The notes under the pieces are model-generated. The model searched no databases. It saw nothing but the letters and a program-made list of their open reading frames with translations, and was not told the origin of the DNA. This document shows, in pieces, positions 43,890 through 51,357 of a stretch of 64,000 bases of DNA. The stretch spans positions 54,805 through 118,804 of the forward strand of contig NZMJ01000058.1 of the NCBI GenBank assembly GCA_002692855.1. The letters run 5' to 3'. The stretch is from Maricaulis sp. (GTDB lineage Bacteria; Pseudomonadota; Alphaproteobacteria; Caulobacterales; Maricaulaceae). Numbering within the stretch: the stretch's first letter is position 1; each line of letters opens with the position of its first letter. Position numbers and translations under genes: made by a program.

Positions 43890-44639
43890 TCAGAGCACTC
43901 CCGCTTCGTTTTTCAGCTTGTCGACCAGCTGGGCGACCGATTCCACCTTCACACCGGCTTCGCGCTTGGGCGGTTCGGAGACCTTCACCACTTCAAGGCG
44001 CGGTGAGATGTCGACGCCGTAATCGTCGGCCGTCTTGGTGTCGATCGGCTTGCGCTTGGCCTTCATGATGTTCGGCAGCGAAGCGTAGCGCGGCTCGTTG
44101 AGGCGCAGATCGGTGGTCACGATGGCCGGGCCATCGAGCTTGATCGTTTGCAGGCCGCCATCGATCTCGCGCGTCACGGTGACATTGGCGCCATCGACGT
44201 CGAGTTTCGAGGCGAACGTGCCCTGCGGCCAGTCGAGCAGCGCGCCCAGCATCTGGCCGGTCTGGTTGGCATCATCGTCAATCGCCTGCTTGCCGAGGAT
44301 GACGAGGTCGGGACCTTCGGCTTCCACGATCTTGGCGAGGATTTTCGCCACCGCCAGCGGCTCGACGCGCCCTTCGGCGGTGACGAGAATGCCGCGGTCG
44401 GCGCCCATGGCCAGCGCGGTGCGGATCGTCTCCTGCGCCTGCTGCGGTCCGATGGAAACCACGATGATTTCCTCGGCCTTGCCGGCTTCCTTCAGGCGGA
44501 TCGCTTCTTCGACAGCGATCTCGCAGAACGGGTTCATGGACATTTTGACATTGGCGAGGTCCACGCCCGACTGATCGGGCTTCACGCGGACCTTCACGTT
44601 GTAATCGACGACCCGTTTGACGGGCACCAGGATTTTCAT
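43890..44639 (-). CDS. etfB: Electron transfer flavoprotein beta subunit
   Basis: A 249-residue ETF beta chain. [22 protein letters not shown] at the start, [40 protein letters not shown] with the AMP-binding segment, and [44 protein letters not shown] with the partner recognition loop are diagnostic. It binds AMP and forms the heterodimer with EtfA. It is first in the etfBA operon. A long non-coding stretch lies upstream. Confidence 0.96.
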   Translation of the reverse strand: MKILVPVKRVVDYNVKVRVKPDQSGVDLANVKMSMNPFCEIAVEEAIRLKEAGKAEEIIVVSIGPQQAQETIRTALAMGADRGILVTAEGRVEPLAVAKILAKIVEAEGPDLVILGKQAIDDDANQTGQMLGALLDWPQGTFASKLDVDGANVTVTREIDGGLQTIKLDGPAIVTTDLRLNEPRYASLPNIMKAKRKPIDTKTADDYGVDISPRLEVVKVSEPPKREAGVKVESVAQLVDKLKNEAGVL

Positions 44640-44795
44640 GCGCGTGCGTCTCCGGTTCCGGCTCTGGCGGGCCGTTTCACGCGGGCCTGCCTTGCGGGGA
44701 AAGGTGAAGGCGGAAACTGCCCCCGCCCCCCTGACCTGTCAACGTGACGCTAGGGTCAACTGGCAGGTGGGTTGGGTCATTCACACACATTGCCT

Positions 44796-44872
44796 CTGCC
44801 CCGGATTTATTCCGGGGCCTGCCTTTGGTGCGAACCTGCCTCTGACGGTAGGTCCCGGCACAAGGCCGGGAC
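44796..44872. repeat. Dispersed intergenic repeat, copy 3
   Basis: About 77 bases closely matching 22715-22794 at both ends, with a variable centre. It has the same two hairpins (CCCCGGA...TCCGGGG and GTCCCGGC-acaag-GCCGGGAC). It lies upstream of etfB and between that gene and the hairpin-rich tract. Confidence 0.75.
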
Positions 44873-44942
44873 GGCGTTTTGGACTTCGCAAGCACCGATG
44901 CCCCCGCCAGCATTCGCTGCGGAGTGAGAAAGAGGAAGGGGT

Positions 44943-45293
44943 GCGCGGGAGGACACTCGCGGACCGTCTGGCTAAGTCTGTTGGGTGGCCCGCACAGGCC
45001 TCCCGCGCGATGATGTTTTATCGGCCGGTCCGGGCGAGGCTTATGGCACAGACGTATTATCTCGCCAGCCCGCCGAACCCGTTCCCGCGCCGCCGCCCGA
45101 TACGCTGGACGCCGGCCGGGGCCTCGCGGCGGGTTTTCGGTGGATGTCTCCCTAAGCCCTGTTTCAGGCTTCGGGCCTCCCGAACCCTCGCTCCGCTGCC
45201 GGTCCTGCGGGATATCCCGGTCCCCGCGCGCTTTCACTGACGCGGGCGTACGTTCCGGCCGCTCTTTTGCCCGAACGGTTCGTCTCGCCGTTC
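44943..45293 (-). ncRNA. Candidate structured non-coding RNA tract
   Basis: About 350 bases hold a chain of stems: GCGCGGGAGG/CCTCCCGCGC (44943-44952 with 44999-45008) enclosing a second stem (44959-44965 with 44987-44993), GGCGAG/CTCGCC with outer TCGGC/GCCGA (45021-45076), TTCGGG-cct-CCCGAA (45170-45184), CGGGATATCCCG (45208-45219), CCCGCG/CGCGGG (45223-45246) and GAACGG/CCGTTC (45273-45293). In the second stem one pair is G-U on the minus strand but A-C on the plus strand, which favours minus-strand transcription. I found no tmRNA tag, no RNase P core and no SRP core. Frames open across it on both strands look like by-products. Confidence 0.35.
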
Positions 45294-45411
45294 AGGCTCG
45301 AGGCATCACCCCCCGCCGCTACGATATGAGACGACTGCAGACCGCCCCCTTCCCGCACGGCGAGGTAGGAGAAGTATGGCGCGAGGAATGGAGGGTGGGG
45401 ATAAGCAGGGT

Positions 45412-45996
45412 TTAACCCATGCTCCTGAACCAGTCCTTCACCGTGAGAGAAAGTCGGTCGACTTCGTCTGCGGCAAGTGGGCTACAGTGAGCAATCGGTC
45501 CACGAAGAAGATTCAAACTATTCATAATGCGCTCAACAGCGCGTTTACTCGAAAAAATAGCTCCAAAAACATCCCAATTGAATGTAATGATTACAGATAA
45601 CTCGCCAAAATTAGTATAATCAATCTCTCTTTCAGACCGCAAACTAAATCCACTATCCTTATCGCGCTGCATCCGTTTTTCTACATCTGTGACAATGTTG
45701 GCCGGAACAGCGCCGTCATTCCACCAATCAGATCCAAATTTGTCAAATAACGTACTAACGATAAGTTCGCGTATGGATTGTTCCAAACAATAAAACGTTT
45801 CATAATGAGAGGCCATGCTCGCAGCCTCCGCTCGAATCTCGGAGTCAAATTGTGGGTAGTAGTCTTGCTCATCGGCTTGACGCTTATGATGACCAAGTGA
45901 GATTCTATATTTATCTTCAATTGTCGCTATATTATCGGTGATTTGGAGTCCCGACATTCCGAATGCACGCAAATGGTTGTCTACTTTATTCGTCAT
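45412..45996 (-). CDS. Swt1-like HEPN domain protein (putative RNase/toxin)
   Basis: A 194-residue protein. The region from about 60 to the end matches the Swt1-type HEPN pattern: SHYETFYCLEQSIRELIV, GSDWWNDGAVPANI, IDYTNFGELSVIITFNWDVF, and the HEPN catalytic motif RGPIAH (R165-x4-H170) followed by CSPLAADEVDRL. HEPN proteins with an intact R-x4-6-H motif are usually metal-independent RNases of toxin-antitoxin, abortive-infection and CRISPR systems. It overlaps the upstream DUF5343 gene by 11 bases. Base composition is markedly more AT-rich than the flanks, a sign of transfer. Function is inferred, not shown. Confidence 0.75.
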   Translation of the reverse strand: MTNKVDNHLRAFGMSGLQITDNIATIEDKYRISLGHHKRQADEQDYYPQFDSEIRAEAASMASHYETFYCLEQSIRELIVSTLFDKFGSDWWNDGAVPANIVTDVEKRMQRDKDSGFSLRSEREIDYTNFGELSVIITFNWDVFGAIFSSKRAVERIMNSLNLLRGPIAHCSPLAADEVDRLSLTVKDWFRSMG

Positions 45997-46648
45997 CGTC
46001 TTTCAACAAGTTCTCTTTAAGGCTTTTAAATATTGCGTTGAACACTGCAATATCACTGGTAGCCGGAAGGTTAAGGTTAATATTGTAGCCGACGCTTAAT
46101 CCCACTTTTGCTTTTGACAAATCGAGGGAGTTTTGAGGAAAACTTCCCGGCGCGGCGATTGCCGAATGTGGGGGGCCGCCGATATCGGAGGCCGGAAGTT
46201 CCTTCTCGATGTCTTGCTCGCTTGCATCGAAGTCGGCAAATTCCCGTATCGCCTTGATGCTCGCCAGAATATATCCAGGAACGGTTGAGTCGGAAGCAAG
46301 TCCCGTTTCTTCTAATATCAGGCCCCGAATATCCTTATCGGGAAGCTCGTGTAGATATTCATTTCTTTTATATAGTGATGCGTATCCGGTCCGAAGACTA
46401 TCTGCAGCCGCAATTCCGCGCGTCGCTTGGTTACGGAATCTCTTATAAATCGTTGTGGGTGTACCGTCCGGATTAGCGAATCCGACCTTTTTTAAGAATG
46501 ACGTCATCTGATCGCCAGAACCTCCTGGGATCTTCAAGATGGTCTTGACGAAGTTACCACTCACCACGTCGGGGGTCGCGGCGGCGGCTATCGCATTCAA
46601 CGCCTTCGCAACATTGCCCGATGCGGTCACATAGGGAAGATTTGCCAT
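45986..46648 (-). CDS. DUF5343 family protein, partner of the HEPN protein
   Basis: A 220-residue protein from the ATG at 46648. Residues 1-150 follow the DUF5343 pattern: LPYVTASGNVAKALNAIAAAATPD, FVKTILKIPGGSGDQMTSFLKKVGF, DGTPTTIYKRFRN and YASLYKRNEYLHELPDKDIRGLI. It looks helical and partly winged-helix-like. After a Pro/Ser linker, the tail VGYNINLNLPATSDIAVFNAIFKSLKENLL is a short conserved-looking module. It lies first in the two-gene unit, where an antitoxin or sensor often sits, and overlaps the HEPN gene. The composition is AT-rich. Its biochemical role is unknown. Confidence 0.75.
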   Translation of the reverse strand: MANLPYVTASGNVAKALNAIAAAATPDVVSGNFVKTILKIPGGSGDQMTSFLKKVGFANPDGTPTTIYKRFRNQATRGIAAADSLRTGYASLYKRNEYLHELPDKDIRGLILEETGLASDSTVPGYILASIKAIREFADFDASEQDIEKELPASDIGGPPHSAIAAPGSFPQNSLDLSKAKVGLSVGYNINLNLPATSDIAVFNAIFKSLKENLLKDDDE

Positions 46649-46681
46649 TTCCGGCTCGATTTTTAGTTGACGATTCTCGCG

Positions 46682-46709
46682 ATTATAAGAACCAAACCAG
46701 AACGCGCAA
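46682..46709 (-). promoter_or_regulatory. Sigma-70-type promoter of the DUF5343-HEPN unit
   Basis: On the minus strand a TTGCGC -35 element and a perfect TATAAT -10 element are separated by 16 bases. They lie about 35 bases ahead of the ATG at 46648. A consensus -10 is unusual for this GC-rich chromosome and suggests that the unit brought its own promoter. Confidence 0.6.
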
Positions 46710-46778
46710 CCTAAAATATGGGAGCAGAAAGAGAGTTGGGTTGTCGTTCTCAACACTCCGTTAAGCTGCGGTTTCCAC

Positions 46779-46813
46779 TTAAAAAAAAGCCGACCCCTTA
46801 CGGAGCCGGCTTT
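46779..46813 (-). terminator. Rho-independent terminator of the YceI-like gene
   Basis: On the minus strand AAAGCCG-N14-CGGCTTT is followed by a run of eight T. It ends the yceI-like transcript 25 bases after its stop and also shields the DUF5343 promoter from read-through. Confidence 0.85.
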
Positions 46814-46837
46814 CTCATGCGTCGGTGGGGGAGAGCC

Positions 46838-47446
46838 CTATTCTGCGGCGTTTTCGGCCGGAGCGCTTTCGACCAGTTCGGTCTCGATCGTCAGCATCAC
46901 CTCGTCAGAGATGTTGGGAACGGCAAAGCCCAGCCCCCACTCGGAGCGCATCAGCGTGCCGGTCGCCGAGAAGCCGAGCTTTGACCGGCCGTCGCTGGTT
47001 TCATCCGAGCGGTTCAGCGTCACGTCGAGCGTCACCGGATGGGTCAGGTCGCGAATGGTCAGCTCGCCGGTCATCGTGCCCGTCGTTCCGTCTTCGGTTT
47101 CGAATGACGTGGCGACAAAGCGCGCCGACGGAAACTGCGCCGTGTCGAACAGGTCCGCGGAGTTCAGGTGATTGACGAAGCGCTCATGGTGCGCGCCAAC
47201 CCAGAAACCTTCATCGACGAGCGTGAAGGTGATGTCGACGACGCTGCTGGACGGATCTTCGAGGTCGAGATCGAGCGTGCCGTCATACTGGGTGAAGTGG
47301 ATGGCCTGGCGGGAATACCCCTGATGATCCCAGCTGGCGCTGATCTCGGTATGGGTGCGGTCGAAGTCATAGCTGACCGGGGCAGCGGCGGCGGTGGCCG
47401 GCGCGATCATCGCGGCGGCAGACAGGGCAATGGCAAAACGCTTCAC
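46838..47446 (-). CDS. YceI-family periplasmic protein
   Basis: A 202-residue protein with a signal peptide (FAIALSAAAMIAPATAAAA-P). The mature part is an YceI lipocalin-like barrel: VSYDFDRTHTEISASWDHQGYSR, ADLFDTAQFPSARFVATSFE, GELTIRDLTHPVTLDVTLN and MRSEWGLGFAVPNISDEVMLTIETEL. The family binds polyprenoid lipids and is often linked to stress or acid resistance. The start is GTG 47446, chosen because GGAGGAG lies just upstream; the longer frame runs through that site. Confidence 0.9.
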   Translation of the reverse strand: MKRFAIALSAAAMIAPATAAAAPVSYDFDRTHTEISASWDHQGYSRQAIHFTQYDGTLDLDLEDPSSSVVDITFTLVDEGFWVGAHHERFVNHLNSADLFDTAQFPSARFVATSFETEDGTTGTMTGELTIRDLTHPVTLDVTLNRSDETSDGRSKLGFSATGTLMRSEWGLGFAVPNISDEVMLTIETELVESAPAENAAE

Positions 47447-47595
47447 AGGGATACTCCTCCAACAGGGGACGACGCCAATGCGCACGTCCGGCTTGCCCAT
47501 ACACATAGGAGGGATTTTGCCTGTGTCAGCCAGCGTCACCGAAATTTGATTTTGCCGTGTGGGAAATAATCAACAGGCGGGCAAGGAAAGGTCAG

Positions 47596-48171
47596 TCAGC
47601 GCTGGCCGCCCGGAACCCATTTCACATCGGCCCGGCCCTCATCATTGGCGATGCGCGCCAGCACGAAAAGCAGGTCCGACGCCCGGTTGAGATACTTGAT
47701 CGCGTCGTCGCTGACCGGCTCGCCGGATTCGCGCAAACCCACAGTGCGCCGTTCCGCGCGGCGCAAGATCGCGCGGGCGAGGTGCAGGCGCGCGGCGGCT
47801 TCGCTGCCGCCCGGCAGGATGAAGGAATCGAGCGCGTTTAGCTTGGCGTTGAAGGCGTCGATATCGCGCTCCAGTGCCGTGACCTGTACAGCGGTGACGC
47901 GCAGCGCCTCCCAGTCGCGCTTTTCTCCGCGATCCGGCACGCACAAATCCGCCCCGACGTCGAAGAGGTCGTTCTGGACCCGCGACAGCACGGCATCGAC
48001 GGGGTCGCCGCCGGTCAGCGCCGCGCGCGCCAGCCCGATGGCAGAATTGGCTTCATCGACGCTGCCATAGGCCTCGACGCGGACATCGGTCTTGGTGGTC
48101 TCGCTCATGTCGCCGAGACGGGTTTTGCCGCCGTCACCGGTACGCGTGTAGATTTTCGTCAGCCGGACCAT
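47596..48171 (-). CDS. Cob(I)alamin adenosyltransferase, PduO type
   Basis: A 191-residue helical enzyme. It transfers adenosine from ATP to cob(I)alamin to make coenzyme B12. KIYTRTGDGGKTRLGD (about 6-21) is the ATP loop; VEAYGSVDEANSAIGLAR and FILPGGSEAAARLHLARAILRRAERR follow as usual for PduO/MMAB. The ATG at 48171 excludes a non-conserved extension. It is divergent from a serine hydrolase gene. No cobalamin riboswitch was seen upstream. Confidence 0.93.
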   Translation of the reverse strand: MVRLTKIYTRTGDGGKTRLGDMSETTKTDVRVEAYGSVDEANSAIGLARAALTGGDPVDAVLSRVQNDLFDVGADLCVPDRGEKRDWEALRVTAVQVTALERDIDAFNAKLNALDSFILPGGSEAAARLHLARAILRRAERRTVGLRESGEPVSDDAIKYLNRASDLLFVLARIANDEGRADVKWVPGGQR

Positions 48172-48252
48172 GGGATCTGGGCGCCTTCCTTCCCGGTTAC
48201 GCCGCGAAACTGGATCAGGCAGTCTCACACCGCAAGGTCAGGAGAGACAGAC

Positions 48253-49320
48253 ATGATCGCCATCGCCGCCGCAGCGCTGCTTCAGGCCGCCACCCCTTCG
48301 TCCGATGCTGCTGCGCTTGTTAGCGGGGGCGCGCCCGGCGCGGTCGTGATGGTGGTCGACAACGGCGAGCCGGTAATCGCCGTGGCCGGAATGCGGGCCG
48401 AAGCCGGTGACACGCCCGTCGAGCTGACCGACCTCTGGCATCTGGGCTCGAACACCAAGGCGATGACGGCGGTGCTCGTCGCGCGCCTCGTAGAGCAGGG
48501 CGTCATCGACTGGGAGGACACCATCGCCGAGCACCTGGGCGACCGGGTCGAGACCATCCGCCCTCAATATGCCGGCGCCACCTTCGTGGACCTGATGCAG
48601 CACCGGTCCGGCATCGTCGCCAATCCCGGCCCTGTCACCGCATTGCAGTTGATGGGCACGGATGACGACCGGGACGTGATGGCCGACCGGGTCGTCTATG
48701 CGGCAGCCGTACTTGGCCGCAATCCGGGCGCCGAGCCCGGCACCTTTCTCTACTCCAACGCGGGCTACACCGTCGCCGGCGCGATGCTGGAAGCCGCCAC
48801 GGGCGAGAGCTGGGAAGCGCTGGTGCAACGCGAGGTCTTTGCGCCGCTCGGGATCGAGCAGGCCGGTTTCGGCCCGCCGGGCGTGGCGGGTGAAGCCGAC
48901 CAGCCACGCGGTCACCGCGGCGGCCTGTTCGGCGGGATCAGCGCGGTCGAGCCCGGCGCGTCCGCCGACAATCCGCCCGCCATGGGCCCGGCGGGACGCG
49001 TCCACATGGCGATGCCCGACTACGCCGTCTGGCTGAATGCCGTGATGGCTGGTGCGCGCGGCGAGGGTGACACGGACTTCCTCTCGGCGGAAAGCTGGCA
49101 GATCCTGCTGACCCCGCCAGAGGGCGAATCCTATGCGATGGGCTGGGGGATCGGCTCGGATGGGTCGCTGCAACACGCCGGATCAAACACGATGTGGTTC
49201 GTCCAGGCGGCCTTGTGGCCCGAGGCGGACCGCGCTGCCGTCGCCGGGGTCAACGAAGCCCGGATGAGCCGCGTCGCCGCGCCTGTCGGGGAAATCATGA
49301 TGCGCTACGCGCCTGAGTGA
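48253..49320 (+). CDS. Class C beta-lactamase-like serine hydrolase
   Basis: A 355-residue protein of the beta-lactamase/DD-peptidase superfamily (COG1680). The nucleophile motif is SNTK (S66-K69) in WHLGSNTKAMTAVLVA, the Tyr motif is YSN (Y167) in FLYSNAGYTVAGAMLE, and the third motif is HAG (QHAGSN) near 310. A short hydrophobic start may be a signal peptide. Many such proteins are esterases or peptidases, not antibiotic-hydrolysing enzymes, so resistance should not be assumed. AGGAGA precedes the ATG. Confidence 0.88.
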   Translation: MIAIAAAALLQAATPSSDAAALVSGGAPGAVVMVVDNGEPVIAVAGMRAEAGDTPVELTDLWHLGSNTKAMTAVLVARLVEQGVIDWEDTIAEHLGDRVETIRPQYAGATFVDLMQHRSGIVANPGPVTALQLMGTDDDRDVMADRVVYAAAVLGRNPGAEPGTFLYSNAGYTVAGAMLEAATGESWEALVQREVFAPLGIEQAGFGPPGVAGEADQPRGHRGGLFGGISAVEPGASADNPPAMGPAGRVHMAMPDYAVWLNAVMAGARGEGDTDFLSAESWQILLTPPEGESYAMGWGIGSDGSLQHAGSNTMWFVQAALWPEADRAAVAGVNEARMSRVAAPVGEIMMRYAPE

Positions 49321-49336
49321 CGAGCGACTGGTTCTG

Positions 49337-49478
49337 CCCTCCCCCTTGAGGGGAGGGCCGGGAGGCTGTGCGTCAGCCAGCCGACCGGGGTGGGGGTGTC
49401 TTGTTTGAACGCTCACCCCACCCCGCTCCCGACTTCCTTTCGGAAGCCGCTCGCGTCCCTCCCCTTCAAGGGGAGGGA
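49337..49478. repeat. Composite GC-rich inverted repeat (CCCTCCCC / GGGGAGGG family)
   Basis: Two palindromes, CCCTCCCC-N5-GGGGAGGG (49337-49357) and CCCTCCCC-N5-GGGGAGGG (49457-49477), flank a spacer in which GGGGTGGGGGTG can pair with CACCCCACCCC. The whole can fold as a large stem. The left core also occurs after rluD (27084-27104). No ORF is present. Confidence 0.7.
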
Positions 49479-49482
49479 AGCC

Positions 49483-49689
49483 TCAGTTCGTCAGCGCGCC
49501 GCGCAGGATGAAGCCCAGCACCATCAGGCTCAGCGCTGCGAACTGAAGCCCGACCCGCCAGCGCATCAGCACGTTCGACCGCGCCGACGAGCCTTCGCCG
49601 CCACGTGTCATGTTGATGAGGCCGGCGATCAGGGTGACGAGGACCAGCAGCAGCGCGACGCCGATCATGATGTTCACGAAGATGAGCAT
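49483..49689 (-). CDS. HIG1-domain twin-transmembrane protein
   Basis: A 68-residue membrane protein with two helices (about 5-27 and 45-64) joined by a loop NMTRGGEGSSARSNVLMRWRVGLQFAA. This is the HIG_1/twin-TM pattern of alphaproteobacteria, related to mitochondrial Rcf1 factors of cytochrome oxidase assembly. Function here is inferred from the family only. It lies just downstream of the DUF1697 gene on the same strand and has an AAGGAAG Shine-Dalgarno. Confidence 0.85.
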   Translation of the reverse strand: MLIFVNIMIGVALLLVLVTLIAGLINMTRGGEGSSARSNVLMRWRVGLQFAALSLMVLGFILRGALTN

Positions 49690-49713
49690 GGCATTCTTCC
49701 TTGCGTTCGTGCG

Positions 49714-50232
49714 TTATGCGCCGCGCGCGGCGGCCATGTCGATGAGCTTTTTCACCGTGTTCATGTTGCGCCCGGTACCGGCCCTGGCAGCCGGGATGAC
49801 CAGTTTTGATTGGCCTTGGCCGCTGGGGTAGTGGACATAGATCACCCCCGATCCCGCAGCGATCTCCTCGTCAGCCTGATGCTTCATGCCGCTGAGCGGA
49901 TCATCCGGCAAAGCCGCGCCGAGAAACAGGACGATGACCCGGCTACCCGGTGCCTCGGGGAAGGGATTGGCGTCCGCAACCGCGTTGAGCGCGGCTGGCG
50001 ACAGCACGATCACCCCGACCGGCTTGCCGGCATGGGCCTCCAGCCGCGCTTCCAGCGCGTCCTTCACAGCCGTCGCGGATTGGTCGCTCTCCAGCACCAG
50101 ATTGCCGCTGGCGATATAGGTCTGAAGGGCTTCAAAGCCCGCATCGGCAGCCATCGCCTTGAGGTCCGCCATCGCGAGCTTCCCCGTCCCGCCGACATTG
50201 ACGGCGCGCAAAAGGACGACATGCACCGCCAT
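49714..50232 (-). CDS. DUF1697 family protein
   Basis: A 172-residue protein of the DUF1697 family, of unknown function. VVLLRAVNVGGTGKLAMADLKAMAADAGFEALQTYIASGNLVLES at the start and KLVIPAARAGTGRNMNTVKKLIDMA at the end are the conserved blocks. The start overlaps the stop of the Rieske oxygenase gene by one base (TGATG), so it is translationally coupled to it. The HIG1 gene follows 24 bases later. Confidence 0.88.
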   Translation of the reverse strand: MAVHVVLLRAVNVGGTGKLAMADLKAMAADAGFEALQTYIASGNLVLESDQSATAVKDALEARLEAHAGKPVGVIVLSPAALNAVADANPFPEAPGSRVIVLFLGAALPDDPLSGMKHQADEEIAAGSGVIYVHYPSGQGQSKLVIPAARAGTGRNMNTVKKLIDMAAARGA

Positions 50233-51347
50233 CAACTGCGCCAGCGCAGCGTGGCATTTTTCACCGGATTGGCGAAGGCTTCGCCCGTCTGGCGGTGCTT
50301 TCGCCACGCCTGCTTCAGCTTGTAATACCATTTCGCCTGCACATCGGCGTCGTGGATCAGCATCAGCTTGGGTTTGTAGGCCAGCCCCTTTTGCTGGGCA
50401 TTCACGGCATCGCGGTCCTGCCGGATGAAGGTCGTGATCGCCTTGCGCAGCACGAAGTTCGGCAGGATGTCGAAGACCGGGTGCTTCCAGTAGACGACGA
50501 TGGTGATGGCCGTGGAGTTGGCATTGGTCGGGGTCACGGCGGTGAAGCCGGTGAAGAAGGAATTCCCAACCTTCACATATTCGGTGCGCAAGCCCGGAAT
50601 CTGGAACCGGATCTCGGTTTCCGGCTTGGCCCCCAGCGCCTTGTAGGCAAAGGAATTGGAGGACGGCCGGTGCGGGAGCATGGAAAAACCGCGCTCGACC
50701 GGGCCGAACACCTTTTCCTTCTCGTAGACCGACTTTTCCGTCCGCCACCACCATTGGCGGTGGATGAAGGGGATGTGCGCCGGGTCCATCAGGCCGATCA
50801 CGGCATGATCGACATGGCAATTGAAGGTCTCGCGCTCGACCATCTTGACCCGCGCGCCTTCGGGCAGGTCCAGGACCGGCGGCTCGATGGCGGGCGGGGC
50901 GTCGGGATCGGCGCCGATATAGATCCAGATCAGGCCATAGGCTTCGTGAACCGGATAGGACCGGACGCGGATCCTGGACAGATCCATCGCCTCGGCCTGG
51001 TCGGCAGTCAGCGACGGGATCGCGGCGCAGCCGCCATCCTTGCGGAACCGCCAGCCGTGATAGGGACATTCGACGGTCGACTCGCCGTCCTTTTGCACCA
51101 TCCTCCCGCCGGACAAGAGGATGCCGCGGTGCGGACAAATATCGCGCATCGCGAATGGGCTGCCGTCATGCGTGCGCCCGAACAGGATCGGCTCGCCCAG
51201 CATTTCCCGGTGCAGCGTCTCACCGGGTTTCACTTCGCTCGCAAGCGCGCCGAAATACCACAGGTCGCGCAGGAAGCCGTCGTCGTGAACGGCTTCGTCG
51301 GACAGGCGCGGTGCCGCATTCGGCGTGTTGGCAGTATCAGGAGCCAT
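50232..51347 (-). CDS. Rieske-type aromatic ring-hydroxylating oxygenase
   Basis: A 371-residue oxygenase alpha-subunit-like protein. The Rieske [2Fe-2S] ligands lie in CPHRG (C71, H73) and CPYHGW (C94, H97). The mononuclear iron site is in FNCHVDHAVIGLMDPAHIPFIH (2-His/1-carboxylate type). The C-terminal domain has a large substrate pocket of unclear specificity. The family includes PaO/vanillate-type and sterol-type oxygenases. No reductase or ferredoxin partner is nearby. The ATG at 51347 is used. Substrate is unknown. Confidence 0.88.
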   Translation of the reverse strand: MAPDTANTPNAAPRLSDEAVHDDGFLRDLWYFGALASEVKPGETLHREMLGEPILFGRTHDGSPFAMRDICPHRGILLSGGRMVQKDGESTVECPYHGWRFRKDGGCAAIPSLTADQAEAMDLSRIRVRSYPVHEAYGLIWIYIGADPDAPPAIEPPVLDLPEGARVKMVERETFNCHVDHAVIGLMDPAHIPFIHRQWWWRTEKSVYEKEKVFGPVERGFSMLPHRPSSNSFAYKALGAKPETEIRFQIPGLRTEYVKVGNSFFTGFTAVTPTNANSTAITIVVYWKHPVFDILPNFVLRKAITTFIRQDRDAVNAQQKGLAYKPKLMLIHDADVQAKWYYKLKQAWRKHRQTGEAFANPVKNATLRWRS

Positions 51348-51357
51348 GGGCTGACTT

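Larger units (their letters stand above)
44640..45411. other. Long gene-free region between etfB and the HEPN gene
   Basis: This 770-base region carries no gene I can support. It contains dispersed repeat copy 3 (44796-44872) and the hairpin-rich tract (44943-45293). The left part (44640-44795) probably holds the etfBA promoter. The right end (45300-45411) is GC-rich until about 45400, where base composition changes abruptly toward AT at the HEPN-DUF5343 genes. Confidence 0.6.

Noticed and set aside
44617..45240. 207-codon plus-strand frame and its minus-strand counterpart (44677-45237)
   Set aside because: Both cross the repeat and the hairpin tract, have Arg/Pro-rich low-complexity composition and start inside or beside etfB. 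RNA structure explains the region better than coding.
44943..45293. tmRNA, RNase P RNA or SRP RNA
   Set aside because: No ANDN-type tag, no GAGGAAAGTC core and no GGAAGCAGCC-type SRP core on either strand.
45380..46830. Attachment-site repeats flanking the HEPN island
   Set aside because: No direct repeat, tRNA or integrase was found at its edges, so the mode of acquisition is unknown.
47447..48252. Cobalamin riboswitch near the adenosyltransferase gene
   Set aside because: No B12-box-like or conserved riboswitch core could be found in the short upstream region.
48253..49320. Antibiotic-resistance beta-lactamase
   Set aside because: The motifs fit the broad serine hydrolase/esterase group; nothing points to resistance specifically.
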